DNA of 16,665 nt from Phycisphaerales bacterium UBA3158 (GCA_002364555.1 DEYM01000005.1:1-16665); one strand, 5' to 3'; counted from the first letter of the stretch, positions 1-8,655 are shown. Numbers and translations are program-made. Notes: generated by a model not told the origin, from the letters alone.

Positions 1-345
1 ATGTCCACATGCGCCTCGCAGGTGGGACTGGCCAACCATGAGGCCATCGCCGCCGCGAAGGCTGGTGTGGAGGGTCTCACACGATCCGTCGCTGCCAGCT
101 ACGCCTCCAGACGGATTCGATGCAATGCCGTCGCCCCCGGACTGGTCGAGACGCCCCTGGCCAGCAGGCTCACCAGCAACGAAGGTGCCCGCAAGGCGTC
201 CGAAGCGATGCATCCTCTTGGGCGCATCGGGACTCCCGATGAAGTCGCCCGTCTGATCGCTTTTCTGCTCGATCCGCAGAATGACTGGATGACGGGCCAG
301 ATAATCGGAATCGATGGTGGCCTTTCGCGTGTGCGTGCCCGCTGA
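1..345 (+). CDS. SDR-family oxidoreductase, C-terminal part (5' cut by window)
   Basis: This is the C-terminal 114 residues of a classical short-chain dehydrogenase/reductase, a cytosolic NAD(P)-dependent oxidoreductase. The reading frame is open from base 1, so the first ATG is probably an internal Met and the Rossmann N-terminus lies outside the window. Visible SDR landmarks are the Lys of the active site in AAAKAGVEGLTRS (Lys20), the NAVAPGLVETPL segment after the catalytic helix (residues 42-53) and the terminal TGQIIGIDGG motif. The residue four before the catalytic Lys, normally Tyr, is Ile16, in HEAIAAAK. The usual catalytic Ser position appears to be Thr3. The protein may therefore be a divergent SDR subfamily with altered or no redox activity. 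Substrate unknown. It ends 51 nt before the desaturase start and could be co-transcribed with it. Confidence 0.9.
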   Translation: MSTCASQVGLANHEAIAAAKAGVEGLTRSVAASYASRRIRCNAVAPGLVETPLASRLTSNEGARKASEAMHPLGRIGTPDEVARLIAFLLDPQNDWMTGQIIGIDGGLSRVRAR

Positions 346-396
346 TTCATAACGCCATAGCGGCAAACCAGTACCATGACTGGTCTGGAGCACCAC

Positions 397-1314
397 ATGT
401 CAAGCGCTATTCCCACCCAACCGACCATGCAACTTCCAAGAGGTGCGAGAATCTCGGTCCTCATATCCGTGATACTCCCTCCAATGGCGCTCATCACGGT
501 GATGTGGCTCGCCTGGGGCAGTGGATTCGGCGTGTTGGATCTCTCGATCTTCGCAGGCATGTATCTCATCTGCGGCCTTGGAATCACCGTCGGTTTCCAC
601 AGATACTTCACCCACAAGTCATTCGACTGCCCGAGATGGGTCAAGTACATGCTCGGCATCGCGGGCTCGATGGCCTGCCAGGGCGATCTGTACTGGTGGT
701 GCGCCATTCACCGAAAGCATCATCAGCACAGTGATGAGGATCACGATCCCCACTCACCCCATGTCGGTGATGGTGGGCGCATCAAGCGTTTCATCTACTC
801 ACATCTAGGCTGGCTGTTCAGAACTGAACAGCCTGATCAGGATCGGTACATCCCCGATCTGAAATCCGACAAGGACCTGAAGATCATCAGTGATCTCTTC
901 CCCTTCTGGGTGCTGCTCAGTCTGATCATTCCCGCGGTTCTCGGAGGCGTGATCAGCGGCACATGGTTCGGTGCCTTCACCGGATTTCTCTGGGGGGGAC
1001 TCGTTCGGATTTTCTTCGAACACCATGTCACATGGAGTGTGAACTCGGTCTGCCACATCTGGGGCAGCCAACCCTATGAAAGCCATGATCACAGCCGGAA
1101 CAACCCGATCGTCGGCGTGCTGGCACTGGGCGAGGGATGGCACAACAACCATCATGCGTTTCCGACCTCTGCTCGCCATGGCCTGGCCTGGTGGCAATTC
1201 GACAGTAGCTGGATATTCATCAAGATGATGTCCTGGGTCGGCATGGCGAAAAAGATCAAGCTGCCCACGCCAGAGCGCATAGAACGCGCAACCGCGGTCG
1301 GCAAATCGAACTGA
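397..1314 (+). CDS. Membrane fatty acid desaturase (acyl-CoA/acyl-lipid delta-9 type)
   Basis: Integral membrane di-iron desaturase that would introduce a double bond into a fatty acyl chain, probably to tune membrane fluidity. Counting from this start, all three histidine boxes of the family are present: HRYFTH (residues 68-73), HRKHH (105-109) and HNNHHAFP (249-256). Hydrophobic stretches lie around residues 20-40, 50-66 and 175-200. The length of about 305 residues suits bacterial DesC/stearoyl-CoA desaturase-like proteins, and no cytochrome b5 domain is attached. An upstream in-frame ATG at 376 exists, but GGAG at 387-390 sits 6 nt before the ATG at 397, so I chose the shorter form. Regiospecificity and whether the substrate is acyl-CoA or a lipid-bound chain cannot be read from the sequence. 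The electron donor gene is not in the window. Confidence 0.93.
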   Translation: MSSAIPTQPTMQLPRGARISVLISVILPPMALITVMWLAWGSGFGVLDLSIFAGMYLICGLGITVGFHRYFTHKSFDCPRWVKYMLGIAGSMACQGDLYWWCAIHRKHHQHSDEDHDPHSPHVGDGGRIKRFIYSHLGWLFRTEQPDQDRYIPDLKSDKDLKIISDLFPFWVLLSLIIPAVLGGVISGTWFGAFTGFLWGGLVRIFFEHHVTWSVNSVCHIWGSQPYESHDHSRNNPIVGVLALGEGWHNNHHAFPTSARHGLAWWQFDSSWIFIKMMSWVGMAKKIKLPTPERIERATAVGKSN

Positions 1315-1403
1315 TCATATTTCCAGACGACACTGGTCGGGTATCCTCGTGGTCATGGCCATGTGGTCCAGGTTCTTGTTGAATTCGTCAGGAGACCTCC
1401 GTC

Positions 1404-2720
1404 ATGTTCCTTTCAACGACACTTGCCAAGAAGCGTGCTTTGTGGCGACTTCCATTTCTCGCCCTGACGTTGGCGGGTGGTTGTCACACCCACGAATCTC
1501 CACCACTTGATAGCCGGTCCGACAGCTCTGGTGTTGATACCCGGGTCATGGACATGACGCCGCTAACGGGTCCCACGCACCACATGGATACGGCACTCGG
1601 GTTCCTTCCCGATGAGTTCGATCCTGCCGATGGAATCACCCTTGCCGAGGGTGAGGTCCTGGCGATGCGATTCAACCCGTATCTGAGAATTGGACGGCTC
1701 AAGGCAGACCTCGAGTTGACCACTCGGGAATCCAATGGACCACAGGATGGCTCCAGCCCCCGTGTCTATGGTGACAAGCCCCTTTCTCCGTGGCCGACAC
1801 CATTTGATTTCGGATCAATCGACAGCCTGACGATTCCCGAATTCAGTCATCCTGATGTCGAGGATGATCAAGCTGGCGTTCTCCTCGAGATGCAACGTCG
1901 ACAGGTCGTCGATGCCGAGTGGACGATCAGATACCTGGTTCGAAAGCGATGGTCCACCTGGTCCGCGGCCGTGGCCGCACGGGAACTGATGATCGAATTG
2001 ACAGGGGAACTGCAGAAGATCGGGAATCTCGCCAAAAAACTCCGGAACATGGATGAGCTGAACAGGGTTGAACATCGTTTGCTGAAGATCGAAATGGCGC
2101 AGTACGGCGCTCGGACAACGAAGATCGATCTTCGCATCATCGAGGCCAGAGCGGACCTCCTCGAGACAATGGGGCTCCCCCCAGAAGCCGGTGATCTGCT
2201 CGTTCCCGGTTTTCCACAAGCGACGATCCCAACCTTCGATGATCTCGCATCGCGACTGATCGAACACAACACCACCCTTGCAGTTGAGCTCGCCGCCTAT
2301 CGACTTGCCCGATCGAGCGTGGAACATGATCTTGCCCGAGCAACGGTAGAAACGACATTCGAACGACTTTTTCAAATCCTGATGGCCAGGAAGATGACAT
2401 TTGATCTGACATCGAAACAGCTTGATGACCATCGAGCGATCGTGATCCCGCTCCTCTCCGATCAGCAGAACGAAATCAGACGTATCGCCCAGCTGGGAGA
2501 GATTGACGTGTCCATTCTTCTGAAGACGGCGATCCGAAGGATCGACGCCATGCAAGAACTCATCGATCTCGAGGCCCAGAAAACAGACGCGGCCATCTCC
2601 ATAGAGGAGATCCTCGGGCCTGATTCCGTCGGTTTTACGCCTCCAGTGGATAATGACGACAATCAGGACGATTCCGACACGCTGGAGACTGGCAGTACTG
2701 TCGATGGAGCTGGACAATGA
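1404..2720 (+). CDS. TolC-like outer membrane factor lipoprotein of RND efflux system (atypical)
   Basis: 438-residue envelope protein, probably the outer-membrane or periplasmic tunnel component of the pump encoded by the next two genes. The N-terminus has a basic and hydrophobic signal ending in LAGGC, so lipidation at Cys27 is likely, as in CusC-type outer membrane factors. Two TolC-like repeats can be seen: ITLAEGEVLAMRFNPYL (about 78-94) followed by long helices to about 255, and a second repeat starting near 270 (DDLASRLIEHNTTLAVELA) with helices to about 405. The second repeat runs helix to helix without the usual stretch of beta strands, and the protein is shorter than typical family members. 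The C-terminal 25 residues are acidic and low complexity. GGAG at 1391-1394 supports the start. The stop overlaps the adaptor start (ATGA, 2717-2720), which implies translational coupling. Family assignment is moderate, based on context and repeat architecture. Confidence 0.72.
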   Translation: MFLSTTLAKKRALWRLPFLALTLAGGCHTHESPPLDSRSDSSGVDTRVMDMTPLTGPTHHMDTALGFLPDEFDPADGITLAEGEVLAMRFNPYLRIGRLKADLELTTRESNGPQDGSSPRVYGDKPLSPWPTPFDFGSIDSLTIPEFSHPDVEDDQAGVLLEMQRRQVVDAEWTIRYLVRKRWSTWSAAVAARELMIELTGELQKIGNLAKKLRNMDELNRVEHRLLKIEMAQYGARTTKIDLRIIEARADLLETMGLPPEAGDLLVPGFPQATIPTFDDLASRLIEHNTTLAVELAAYRLARSSVEHDLARATVETTFERLFQILMARKMTFDLTSKQLDDHRAIVIPLLSDQQNEIRRIAQLGEIDVSILLKTAIRRIDAMQELIDLEAQKTDAAISIEEILGPDSVGFTPPVDNDDNQDDSDTLETGSTVDGAGQ

Positions 2721-4162
2721 AGACCATGACAACAAGATACTCGGGCATGATGTGCTTTCTTCTGCTGCTTCTTTCCGTACTGGGCTGCGAACAATCCGAT
2801 GTACCGGTCGAGACACAATCGGCCGAGGCAATGGAGGCCCAGCTGCCATCGGACCGAGTCGCCATTCCTCTGGCCGTGCGTTCGAATCTGGGCATCACCT
2901 TCGCGACTGTCGAACGCCGACAGATCGAAAACACGCTCAGAGCACCGGGTCGATTCGAATATCTCCCGACTGCCGCCAGGCAGTACCACCTCATGCTCAC
3001 AGGCAGAGTCGAATTGCTGGTGGAGCAGTTCGAGAACGTGGAGGTCGGAACGCCGCTCTATCGAATCGATTCTCCCCATTGGCGTGAAATCCAGCAGTCG
3101 ATTGCCGCAGCCGATGCCGAACTGAAATCCGCAACGGCGGAACTGTGGAGCTTCGAACCACTCATGGCCGCTCATGAACGACATGAACACAATCTCGCGC
3201 GGAGCATTGGGATCTGGTCGGATCGCGTGAAGAAGCTCGAAGCGCTTCAGGAGGCCGGCGGTGGCCAGATGACCGAATTGATCGCTGCCCAGGCATCTCT
3301 CGCCGATTCCAGAGCCGAGCTTTCAGAAGTACATGAAGAGGATGCCAAGCTGAGAGCCAGCCGGATACAGACGGAAAACAAGATCGATGCCGCTCAATCC
3401 CAGTTCACTCTGGCCATCGAGAATGCCGCCTCTCTCCTCGACATGGATCCGAAGCAGTTGATGGAGACATCGACCTTGAATCCGAACAGTCTGCCCATAT
3501 GGCGACGGATCCAGACACTTGAGATCCAGGCGAAGCAGCAAGGCGTCGTCGAATCGATCGACGTCACCAACGGCGCCTGGGTTGAGAGAGGATCCAATGT
3601 CATGACAGTCGTTCAACCGGATCGACTTCGATTCCATGCATTCGGTCTGCAAAGCGATCTGGGAATCCTCGAGGATGGACTGCCAGTCACGATCGTGCCC
3701 CCCGCTCCGACTGCCACCGGATCGGCGATTCCGATTCACGACACCATGACGGGAACTCTTCAGATCGGCCTGAAGGGCAACGCCAGCGACCGCACCATCG
3801 ATCTGTACATCGTTCCCGACGAGCTCGCCGCATGGGCACGTCCCGGAGTCACGGCTCAGGCCGAGATCATCACGGAATCGACGGACATGTCGGAGCTGGC
3901 GATACCGATGGCTGCCGTTCAACAGGATGGCCTCATACCGGTCATCTTCCGTCGGGACCCCGGGAATCCGAATCAGGCCATACGCATGGAGGCGGATCTT
4001 GGAATGGACGATGATCGATGGGTGGCTGTTCTGAGCGGCCTTCGCGACGGAGATGAAGTGGTTCTTGATGGAGGATTCCAGCTGATGCTGGCGATGAGTG
4101 GCACGATCCAGAAGGGTGGCCACTTTCATGCGGACGGGACGTATCACGAGGGAGATCACTGA
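2717..4162 (+). CDS. RND efflux periplasmic adaptor subunit (CusB/CzcB-like membrane fusion protein)
   Basis: 481-residue periplasmic adaptor linking the inner-membrane RND pump to the outer membrane factor. The signal sequence ends in SVLGC, so a lipid anchor at Cys24 is likely. Domain order: first beta-barrel/lipoyl half around residues 70-125 (APGRFEYLPTAARQYHLMLTG, then FENVEVGTPLYRIDSP), a long alpha-helical hairpin around 125-250, the second lipoyl half near 270-300 (AKQQGVVESIDVTNGAWVERG), a beta-barrel domain, and a membrane-proximal domain ending in VLSGLRDGDEVVLDGGFQL. The last 14 residues contain four His (469, 471, 477, 481), suggesting metal contact; this is inference. It lacks an obvious N-terminal Met cluster of the sort CusB uses for copper. 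GGAG at 2706-2709 lies 7 nt upstream, inside the preceding gene; the start overlaps that gene's stop. Confidence 0.9.
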   Translation: MKTMTTRYSGMMCFLLLLLSVLGCEQSDVPVETQSAEAMEAQLPSDRVAIPLAVRSNLGITFATVERRQIENTLRAPGRFEYLPTAARQYHLMLTGRVELLVEQFENVEVGTPLYRIDSPHWREIQQSIAAADAELKSATAELWSFEPLMAAHERHEHNLARSIGIWSDRVKKLEALQEAGGGQMTELIAAQASLADSRAELSEVHEEDAKLRASRIQTENKIDAAQSQFTLAIENAASLLDMDPKQLMETSTLNPNSLPIWRRIQTLEIQAKQQGVVESIDVTNGAWVERGSNVMTVVQPDRLRFHAFGLQSDLGILEDGLPVTIVPPAPTATGSAIPIHDTMTGTLQIGLKGNASDRTIDLYIVPDELAAWARPGVTAQAEIITESTDMSELAIPMAAVQQDGLIPVIFRRDPGNPNQAIRMEADLGMDDDRWVAVLSGLRDGDEVVLDGGFQLMLAMSGTIQKGGHFHADGTYHEGDH

Positions 4163-4165
4163 GCC

Positions 4166-7100
4166 ATGTTGAAGGCCCTGATCGGATTCTCGCTCCGATA
4201 TGCATCGCTGATCGTCGTCGCCGCCATTCTGGTCTCCGGCTACGCCGCATGGCGTCTGCCAAGCATGTCCGTCGACGTCTTCCCGGAACTCAATGCACCC
4301 ACGGTGGTCATCATGACGGAAGCCGGTGGACTCGCCGCCGATGAAGTCGAGCAGTACGTCACCTTTCCGATCGAAGCCGCCGTCAATGGGATGACCGGTG
4401 TGAGACGGGTTCGAAGCGCCAGCGCCATAGGGCTATCGATCATCTGGGTGGATCTGGACTGGGGCGCCGATCTCTACGATGCCAGACAACTCGTTTCCGA
4501 ACGCATGGCTGGGGTGCGGGACAATCTGCCACCGGACGTGGAACCATTCATCACCCCCATCACCTCGATTGCCGGGGAGATCATGCTGATCTCGGTATCG
4601 TCACCCGATCAGCAGGCGTCTCCGATGGACCTGCGATCGTTTGCGGAGTTCGATCTACGAAACAAGATTCTGGCTATTCCAGGTGTGGCCCAGGTCGTCG
4701 CAATCGGTGGAGAGCTGCCCGAGTATCAGGTCAACGTCGATCAGGAACAGCTCCGGATCTACGGACTGACCATTTCGGATGTCGTGCAGGCCGCCGGAGG
4801 ATCGCACAGCACCGACAGTGCGGGCATCCTGCCTTCCGTGGGCAGTTTCGAGATACCGATTCGACAGCAGAGTCGAGTGACCAGCACGGATGACATCGCG
4901 GACACGATCATTCGTTTCCAGGACGGTGTCCCTGTCAGGATCGGACAGGTCGCGGACGTTCGACTCGGGCCCGCGATGAAACGGGGTGAGGCCTCGGAAG
5001 CCGGTCGACCGGCTGTGATCATCTCGATCCAGAAATCACCCGGCACCAACACGCTTGCCCTGACCAGACAGCTCGATTCGCTGTTCACCCAGCTGAAGCC
5101 CACACTACCTGCGGGCATGGAGCTCAATCGGGACGTCTTTCGTCAGTCCCATTTCATCGATCGAGCCGTGAGCAACGTGACCACGGTTCTGATCGAGGCG
5201 GTGATCATCGTCGCCATCGTGCTGATGCTGTTCCTGATGAACATTCGGACAACGATCATCACGTTGACAGCGATACCCGTGTCGCTTGCCGTCGGACTGC
5301 TCACGATGGATCTCATGGGCATGGGCCTCAACGTGATGGCGCTTGGCGGACTGAGTATCGCCATCGGTGTCCTGGTCGATGATGCCATCATCGATGTCGA
5401 GAACGTGTACCGTCGGCTCAGGCAGAATCAACGGTTGAGCGAAGGGACGAGAAGGTCCGCTGTCGATGTGATCTTCGATGCCAGCAACGAGATTCGTCCG
5501 GCGATGGTGTTCGCAACGATCATCATCGTCATGGTCTTCGTTCCACTGCTGTTTCTTCAGGGACTGGAGGGCCGCTTCTTCAGACCACTCGCCCTGACCT
5601 ACATGGTCTCCATCCTCGCTTCCCTGCTGGTCGCCTTGACGTTGACACCGGCGCTTTGCCGGATACTGCTCAGAAACAGCGTGTCCAGTGCACGGAAGAC
5701 CGAATCGTGGTTGGTCAGATACCTGAAACAGGTGTACAGGCCGACGCTGGAGTGGGCGCTTGGGGTGCGAGGCTGGATACTGGGTGGCGCCGCTCTGGCG
5801 ACCGCCGCGACGATCGTCCTCGCCAGTACGTTCGGAACCTCCTTTCTCCCCTCGTTCAATGAAGGCACCTTCACCGTGTTCGTGATGTCACCTCCGGGAA
5901 CCTCGCTTCAGGAGAGTGACCGGATCGGTACCCAGGTGGAAAGACAACTGGCACTCATCGATGGCGTCGAGACCGTGGCACGACGGACTGGTCGGGCGGA
6001 GCGAGATGAACATGCGGAACCGGTCAGCAACTCCGAGATAGAGGTGACACTCTCGGATATCGGCGATCAGAAGCGGGTACGCGCCGGTATCGATCGGGTC
6101 CTGTCGGCCATTCCCGGAATGACCACCATGATCGGCCAGCCGATCGAGCATCGACTGAGTCATCTTCTTTCCGGAACTCCCGCAGCCATCGCGATCAACA
6201 TATACGGCGATAATCTGGATGAACTCAGGCGTGTCGCCAAGAAGGTAGAGACGGAACTCAAGGAAGTTCCAGGTGCCAGGGAAGTCAACGCCAACCGCGA
6301 GGTATTGATCACGTCGCTTCCCATCCGCTATCGACATTCCGAACTGGCTGCCGCCGGACTGACGCCTGCTGACGCGGCGAAACAGGTCCGAGAGGCGATC
6401 TATGGAGAAGTCGTGGATCGGGTCAATCAGGGCGTTCGTCAGTTCGATCTGGTGGTACGACTGGATCCTTCACAACGACAAAGCATCGATCAGGTGAGAA
6501 ATCTTCTGGTACGTGGTCGTGGAGGATCACTGGTTCGCCTTCGTGACATCGCCGACATCGGTCCGGAGCGATCGAGCAATCTCATCACGAGGGAAAACGC
6601 CCAGCGAAAGGCCGTCGTCTCGTTGAATGTGGGCGACGATTCGAATCTCGGGGATCTCGTTGCGATCGTGAAGGAACGAGTGGATCCGATCGTTCATGAT
6701 GCCGGCTTCACCGTCAGTTACGGCGGTCAGTTCGAGGCCCAGCAGTCCGCGACGCGAACGATCCTGCTCACTGGATTCATAATCGTCGTCATCATGTTCA
6801 TGCTGCTCCAGATTTCAACAGGGTCGGCCAGAGCCGCCCTGCTGGTCATGCTCAACATGCCTCTGGCCCTGATCGGCGGCATCATCGCGATTCTGCTGAC
6901 GGAGGGTGGTGGTGCCTGGTCGAACATTCTGGGACTCGTCGGGATCGGTGACGACTATGTCCCTCCTGTGATCTCAATCGCCAGCATGGTCGGATTCATC
7001 ACACTCTTCGGCATCTCGATCCGAAACGGCATTCTGCTGATCAATCACTACAACCATCTGATCAAGGAGGAAGGGCAATCCATCGGCGATGCGATCCTCC

Positions 7101-7327
7101 AGGGTTCCATGGAACGACTGATCCCTATTCTGATGACAGCCATCTCGGCGGCACTTGGCCTCCTTCCATTGGCATTGGCTGCAGGCAAACCAGGCAGTGA
7201 ACTGCTTGCACCTCTGGCCATCGTCACGCTGGGCGGCCTTCTGACGTCCACCATATTGAATCTGATTGTCGTTCCAGCAGGCTATTCACTGGTATTTGGT
7301 GCCGAAAAACACGACAACACGGGCTGA
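4166..7327 (+). CDS. Heavy-metal-type RND efflux pump, inner-membrane permease (CusA/CzcA family)
   Basis: 1053-residue proton-driven RND permease, full length for the HME-RND family. It has an N-terminal helix (about 10-30), a periplasmic porter domain, a six-helix block (about 333-500), a second porter domain and a C-terminal helix block. The central TM4 motif is AIGVLVDDAIIDVEN with Asp405 and Glu412; this matches CusA (one Asp) more than CzcA (DFGIIVDG type, two Asp). Of the copper-binding Met triad of E. coli CusA, the first appears kept (Met574), while the second position falls at Ser623/Glu624 and the third at His666. Metal ion export is the family role, but the exact substrate is open: copper/silver, divalent metals or something else. 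It starts 3 nt after the adaptor gene; GAGGGAG at 4148-4154 is a plausible ribosome site. Three genes form one operon. Confidence 0.95.
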   Translation: MLKALIGFSLRYASLIVVAAILVSGYAAWRLPSMSVDVFPELNAPTVVIMTEAGGLAADEVEQYVTFPIEAAVNGMTGVRRVRSASAIGLSIIWVDLDWGADLYDARQLVSERMAGVRDNLPPDVEPFITPITSIAGEIMLISVSSPDQQASPMDLRSFAEFDLRNKILAIPGVAQVVAIGGELPEYQVNVDQEQLRIYGLTISDVVQAAGGSHSTDSAGILPSVGSFEIPIRQQSRVTSTDDIADTIIRFQDGVPVRIGQVADVRLGPAMKRGEASEAGRPAVIISIQKSPGTNTLALTRQLDSLFTQLKPTLPAGMELNRDVFRQSHFIDRAVSNVTTVLIEAVIIVAIVLMLFLMNIRTTIITLTAIPVSLAVGLLTMDLMGMGLNVMALGGLSIAIGVLVDDAIIDVENVYRRLRQNQRLSEGTRRSAVDVIFDASNEIRPAMVFATIIIVMVFVPLLFLQGLEGRFFRPLALTYMVSILASLLVALTLTPALCRILLRNSVSSARKTESWLVRYLKQVYRPTLEWALGVRGWILGGAALATAATIVLASTFGTSFLPSFNEGTFTVFVMSPPGTSLQESDRIGTQVERQLALIDGVETVARRTGRAERDEHAEPVSNSEIEVTLSDIGDQKRVRAGIDRVLSAIPGMTTMIGQPIEHRLSHLLSGTPAAIAINIYGDNLDELRRVAKKVETELKEVPGAREVNANREVLITSLPIRYRHSELAAAGLTPADAAKQVREAIYGEVVDRVNQGVRQFDLVVRLDPSQRQSIDQVRNLLVRGRGGSLVRLRDIADIGPERSSNLITRENAQRKAVVSLNVGDDSNLGDLVAIVKERVDPIVHDAGFTVSYGGQFEAQQSATRTILLTGFIIVVIMFMLLQISTGSARAALLVMLNMPLALIGGIIAILLTEGGGAWSNILGLVGIGDDYVPPVISIASMVGFITLFGISIRNGILLINHYNHLIKEEGQSIGDAILQGSMERLIPILMTAISAALGLLPLALAAGKPGSELLAPLAIVTLGGLLTSTILNLIVVPAGYSLVFGAEKHDNTG

Positions 7328-7395
7328 TGCCCCACCATGATGGGCTGGTTGCCTATTATTTCGACTAACCAAATCTCATCAAGGAAGACCAGTCA

Positions 7396-7854
7396 ATGTT
7401 CAAATTGAATTCCATGTTCATGATTACCGCCTGCGTTCTCACAGCCACTCTGTCGGGCTGTGACAAGAAGGAAGATGCCCAGACTCCGGCACCGGTTCCT
7501 CAGACGACTGGGATCGCGGCCGACCCGGCTCATGAAGCGGATGTCAGCATGTTTACCCATGAATTCAATGTCGGTGATACGAGACTCTCGATATCGGCCA
7601 GTGGTACGGCTGAACCCAATGCCGAGATCCACATGCAGATCAATCTTGTGAGTGGAACCAAGCCGGAAGTGATCCGACTCTGGTTCGGACCAAAGTCCGG
7701 CGAAGGCACCATGAAGAGCAAAGCCGGTGGTCATGATGACCATTGGCATGGAAGCATTGTCTGCCCCGGAACGATCACCAGCCAGGACTCGCTGTGGGTA
7801 GAGGTCCAGTATTCCGATTCGAACAAGACGGCCACGTCCATAAGACTCAGATGA
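7396..7854 (+). CDS. Small His-containing lipoprotein downstream of RND pump, unknown function
   Basis: 152-residue predicted lipoprotein. The signal peptide ends in TLSGC, with Cys22 as the lipidated residue, followed by a Pro-rich linker (about 28-45) and a compact beta-rich domain (about 50-152). The domain contains VIRLWFGPKSGEGTMKSK and then HDDHWH (residues 113-118: His113, His116, His118), a potential metal-binding cluster, ending in LWVEVQYSDSNKTATSIRL. AAGGAAG at 7381-7387 sits 8 nt before the ATG. It lies 68 nt downstream of the pump gene on the same strand, so a periplasmic metal-binding or accessory role is plausible but inferred from position and His content only. I do not recognise the family. 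A TATTAT box at 7354-7359 could give it its own promoter, though no good -35 is visible. Confidence 0.85.
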   Translation: MFKLNSMFMITACVLTATLSGCDKKEDAQTPAPVPQTTGIAADPAHEADVSMFTHEFNVGDTRLSISASGTAEPNAEIHMQINLVSGTKPEVIRLWFGPKSGEGTMKSKAGGHDDHWHGSIVCPGTITSQDSLWVEVQYSDSNKTATSIRLR

Positions 7855-7910
7855 TCCGACTGGTGATGGCCATTTGATCCATCCAGACTGTTGCAAGGAG
7901 AAGACAGAAG

Positions 7911-8612
7911 ATGCTCATAGAACACCAGATTCTCGGGAATGACATGCAGGCGGTGGAAGTCACCATGCAGCCGGGCCAGGAACTCGTCGCAGAGGCCTCC
8001 ACGCTGCTGGTAATGGATGATGGGATCGAATTCGAGGCCCATATCGGCGATGGGACCAAATCAAGTCGTGGCGTGATGTCAGCATTGGGACGCTCCATCA
8101 CTGGAGTCGGCGTGTTCCTGACGCACTTTCACAACGCGGGATCTCAACCGGCGAAAGTCTCGTTCACAGCCAATAGTCCGGGTCGAATTGTTCCTATTCA
8201 TCTGCCGGATTGGGGTGGATCGATCAATGTCGAACACAATGGGTTTCTCTGTGCGAGCAAGGGGACAAGCCTGAACGCCAAGCGGGCGAAACGAATCAAG
8301 GCTGGTGTCTTTGGCGGGTCCGGCTTCTTTCTGCAGAAGATCGAAGGAGACGGGACCGTATTCCTGCACTGCTGCGGTTCGATCATCGAACGTGAATTGA
8401 ATGATGACGTGCTCCGCTGCGAACCCGGCGCCGTAGTCGCATTCGACCCCTCGATCGACTTCTCCATCGAGAGGGCCGGCAACCTGAAGACGATGATCTT
8501 CGGTGGCGAAGGGGTGTTTCTGGCCACACTTCGTGGCTCGGGCAAGGTCATTCTGCAGAGCCTTCCATGGGGACGAGTAGTCAGCCATATCCTTGCCCAG
8601 GGAGGCAAATGA
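7911..8612 (+). CDS. AIM24 family protein (TIGR00266-type)
   Basis: 233-residue protein without signal peptide or membrane helix, built of the repeated beta-strand pattern of the AIM24/TIGR00266 family. Recognisable segments are QAVEVTMQPGQELVAEASTLLVMDDGIEFE near the N-terminus, the Gly-rich stretch around residues 55-70 (LGRSITGVGVFLTHF), PGRIVPIHL, and the C-terminal FGGEGVFLATLRGSGKVILQSLP. The yeast homologue is mitochondrial; the bacterial role is not established. AGGAG at 7896-7900 lies 10 nt upstream of the ATG. It is 56 nt downstream of the lipoprotein gene and co-directional with the efflux genes, so co-transcription is possible, but a functional link is not implied by the sequence. 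Confidence 0.92.
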   Translation: MLIEHQILGNDMQAVEVTMQPGQELVAEASTLLVMDDGIEFEAHIGDGTKSSRGVMSALGRSITGVGVFLTHFHNAGSQPAKVSFTANSPGRIVPIHLPDWGGSINVEHNGFLCASKGTSLNAKRAKRIKAGVFGGSGFFLQKIEGDGTVFLHCCGSIIERELNDDVLRCEPGAVVAFDPSIDFSIERAGNLKTMIFGGEGVFLATLRGSGKVILQSLPWGRVVSHILAQGGK

Positions 8613-8655
8613 TCGTCTTGACGGTCAAGTCCAGGGGATATCCATCATCGGATAC

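Noticed and set aside
1354..1363. Palindrome CATGGCCATG upstream of the TolC-like gene
   Set aside because: Ten bases with an ATG repeat are easily found by chance and no second copy or flanking promoter logic supports it as an operator.
1355..1507. Short frame from ATG at 1355 downstream of a GGGTATCCTC string
   Set aside because: About 50 codons, out of frame with and overlapping the TolC-like gene, with no ribosome site or recognisable product.
1815..2849. Open frame of 344 codons on the - strand
   Set aside because: It lies antisense to the TolC-like gene and the adaptor start, has no recognisable domain and low-complexity composition; the + strand genes have signals, ribosome sites and family features.
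7321..7345. GC-rich hairpins after the RND pump stop as a terminator
   Set aside because: Stems are only 4 bp (GGGC/GCCC, CCCA/TGGG) and no T-run follows, so termination is not supported.
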